A stretch of 64,000 bases of DNA from Collinsella aerofaciens (GTDB lineage: Bacteria; Actinomycetota; Coriobacteriia; Coriobacteriales; Coriobacteriaceae): contig NZ_OY725717.1 of the NCBI RefSeq assembly GCF_963360655.1, positions 682,001 through 746,000 of the forward strand, in the 5' to 3' direction. Position 1 is the stretch's first letter. Each line of letters opens with the position of its first letter. Under the pieces are notes generated by a model. That model made no database searches. It saw only the letters and a program-made list of their open reading frames with translations, and was not told the DNA's origin. Shown here in pieces: positions 63,955 to 64,000 of the stretch. The translations under genes and the position numbers were made by a program.

Positions 63955-64000
63955 AGTTGCGGTGGAATAGGGATTGTTTTGCGCCCGTCGGCCCCTATTC
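63955..64000. repeat. Family 4 inverted repeat, copy 2 (cut by window end)
   Basis: AGTTGCGGTGGAATAGGG opens the repeat; the right arm CCCCTATTC begins at 63992 and the window ends before the expected CACCGCAACT. Compare 20093-20159. Confidence 0.6.

Overview
The window is a GC-rich, gene-dense bacterial chromosome segment. Gene content points to the Actinomycetota class Coriobacteriia, most likely Collinsella or a near relative: membrane-bound LuxR regulators, the AAA+DUF4143 ATPase, a Lac-type tagatose-6-phosphate set beside Leloir genes, fermentative pyruvate formate-lyase and a flavodiiron protein. This placement rests on recalled family resemblance, not on a search. No rRNA, tRNA or CRISPR array was recognised.

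Layout. 1-3.5 kb: partial M18 aminopeptidase, Ntn-type amide hydrolase, phosphofructokinase. 4-7.5 kb: FtsX-type ABC exporter. 7.7-9.3 kb: GyrI-like protein behind a LexA-like box, then an Abi gene fragment joined to the tail of a ClC channel gene (deletion scar). 9.3-15.6 kb: ogt, then asd, lysC, thrC and thrB; a 40-G/29-C tract before asd is probably an assembly artefact. 15.9-17.3 kb: DUF3990-like/HTH pair resembling a toxin-antitoxin module. 17.4-22 kb: engB, mtnN, a serine hydrolase, pflA, degV. 22.3-28 kb: sucrose operon (two GH32 enzymes, PTS EIIBC, LacI regulator). 28.2-30.6 kb: a pyruvate formate-lyase split into a 683-residue body and an 83-residue glycyl-radical piece. 31-33 kb: ketodeoxygluconate permease and an SDR. 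33.2-37.9 kb: MarR plus two half-exporters. 38.5-39.5 kb: DAHP synthase. 39.5-44.8 kb: repeat-rich, AT-richer island with a double-HTH membrane LuxR regulator, a fused ABC permease-ATPase and a small secreted Cys protein, flanked by direct repeats derived from the 3' end of a luxR gene. 44.9-47.9 kb: Bce-type ABC pair. 48.1-49.1 kb: a MutT-Vsr fusion. 49.8-63.8 kb: class II aldolase, DeoR regulator, flavodiiron protein, LacI regulator, galK, galT, AAA+DUF4143 ATPase, lacC, galM/lacX, lacB, lacA and a membrane protein.

How it works together. Sucrose, galactose (by both Leloir and tagatose-6-phosphate routes) and uronate-derived sugars feed glycolysis (phosphofructokinase, aldolase), and pyruvate goes to acetyl-CoA plus formate through the split PFL. 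A second layer is a dense set of intergenic inverted-repeat elements in several families. Some sit on stop codons, and some border every accessory gene in the window. The most promising undescribed items are the split PFL, the MutT-Vsr fusion, the direct-repeat-bounded LuxR/ABC/secreted-protein cassette, and the nested-palindrome families with covarying arms.
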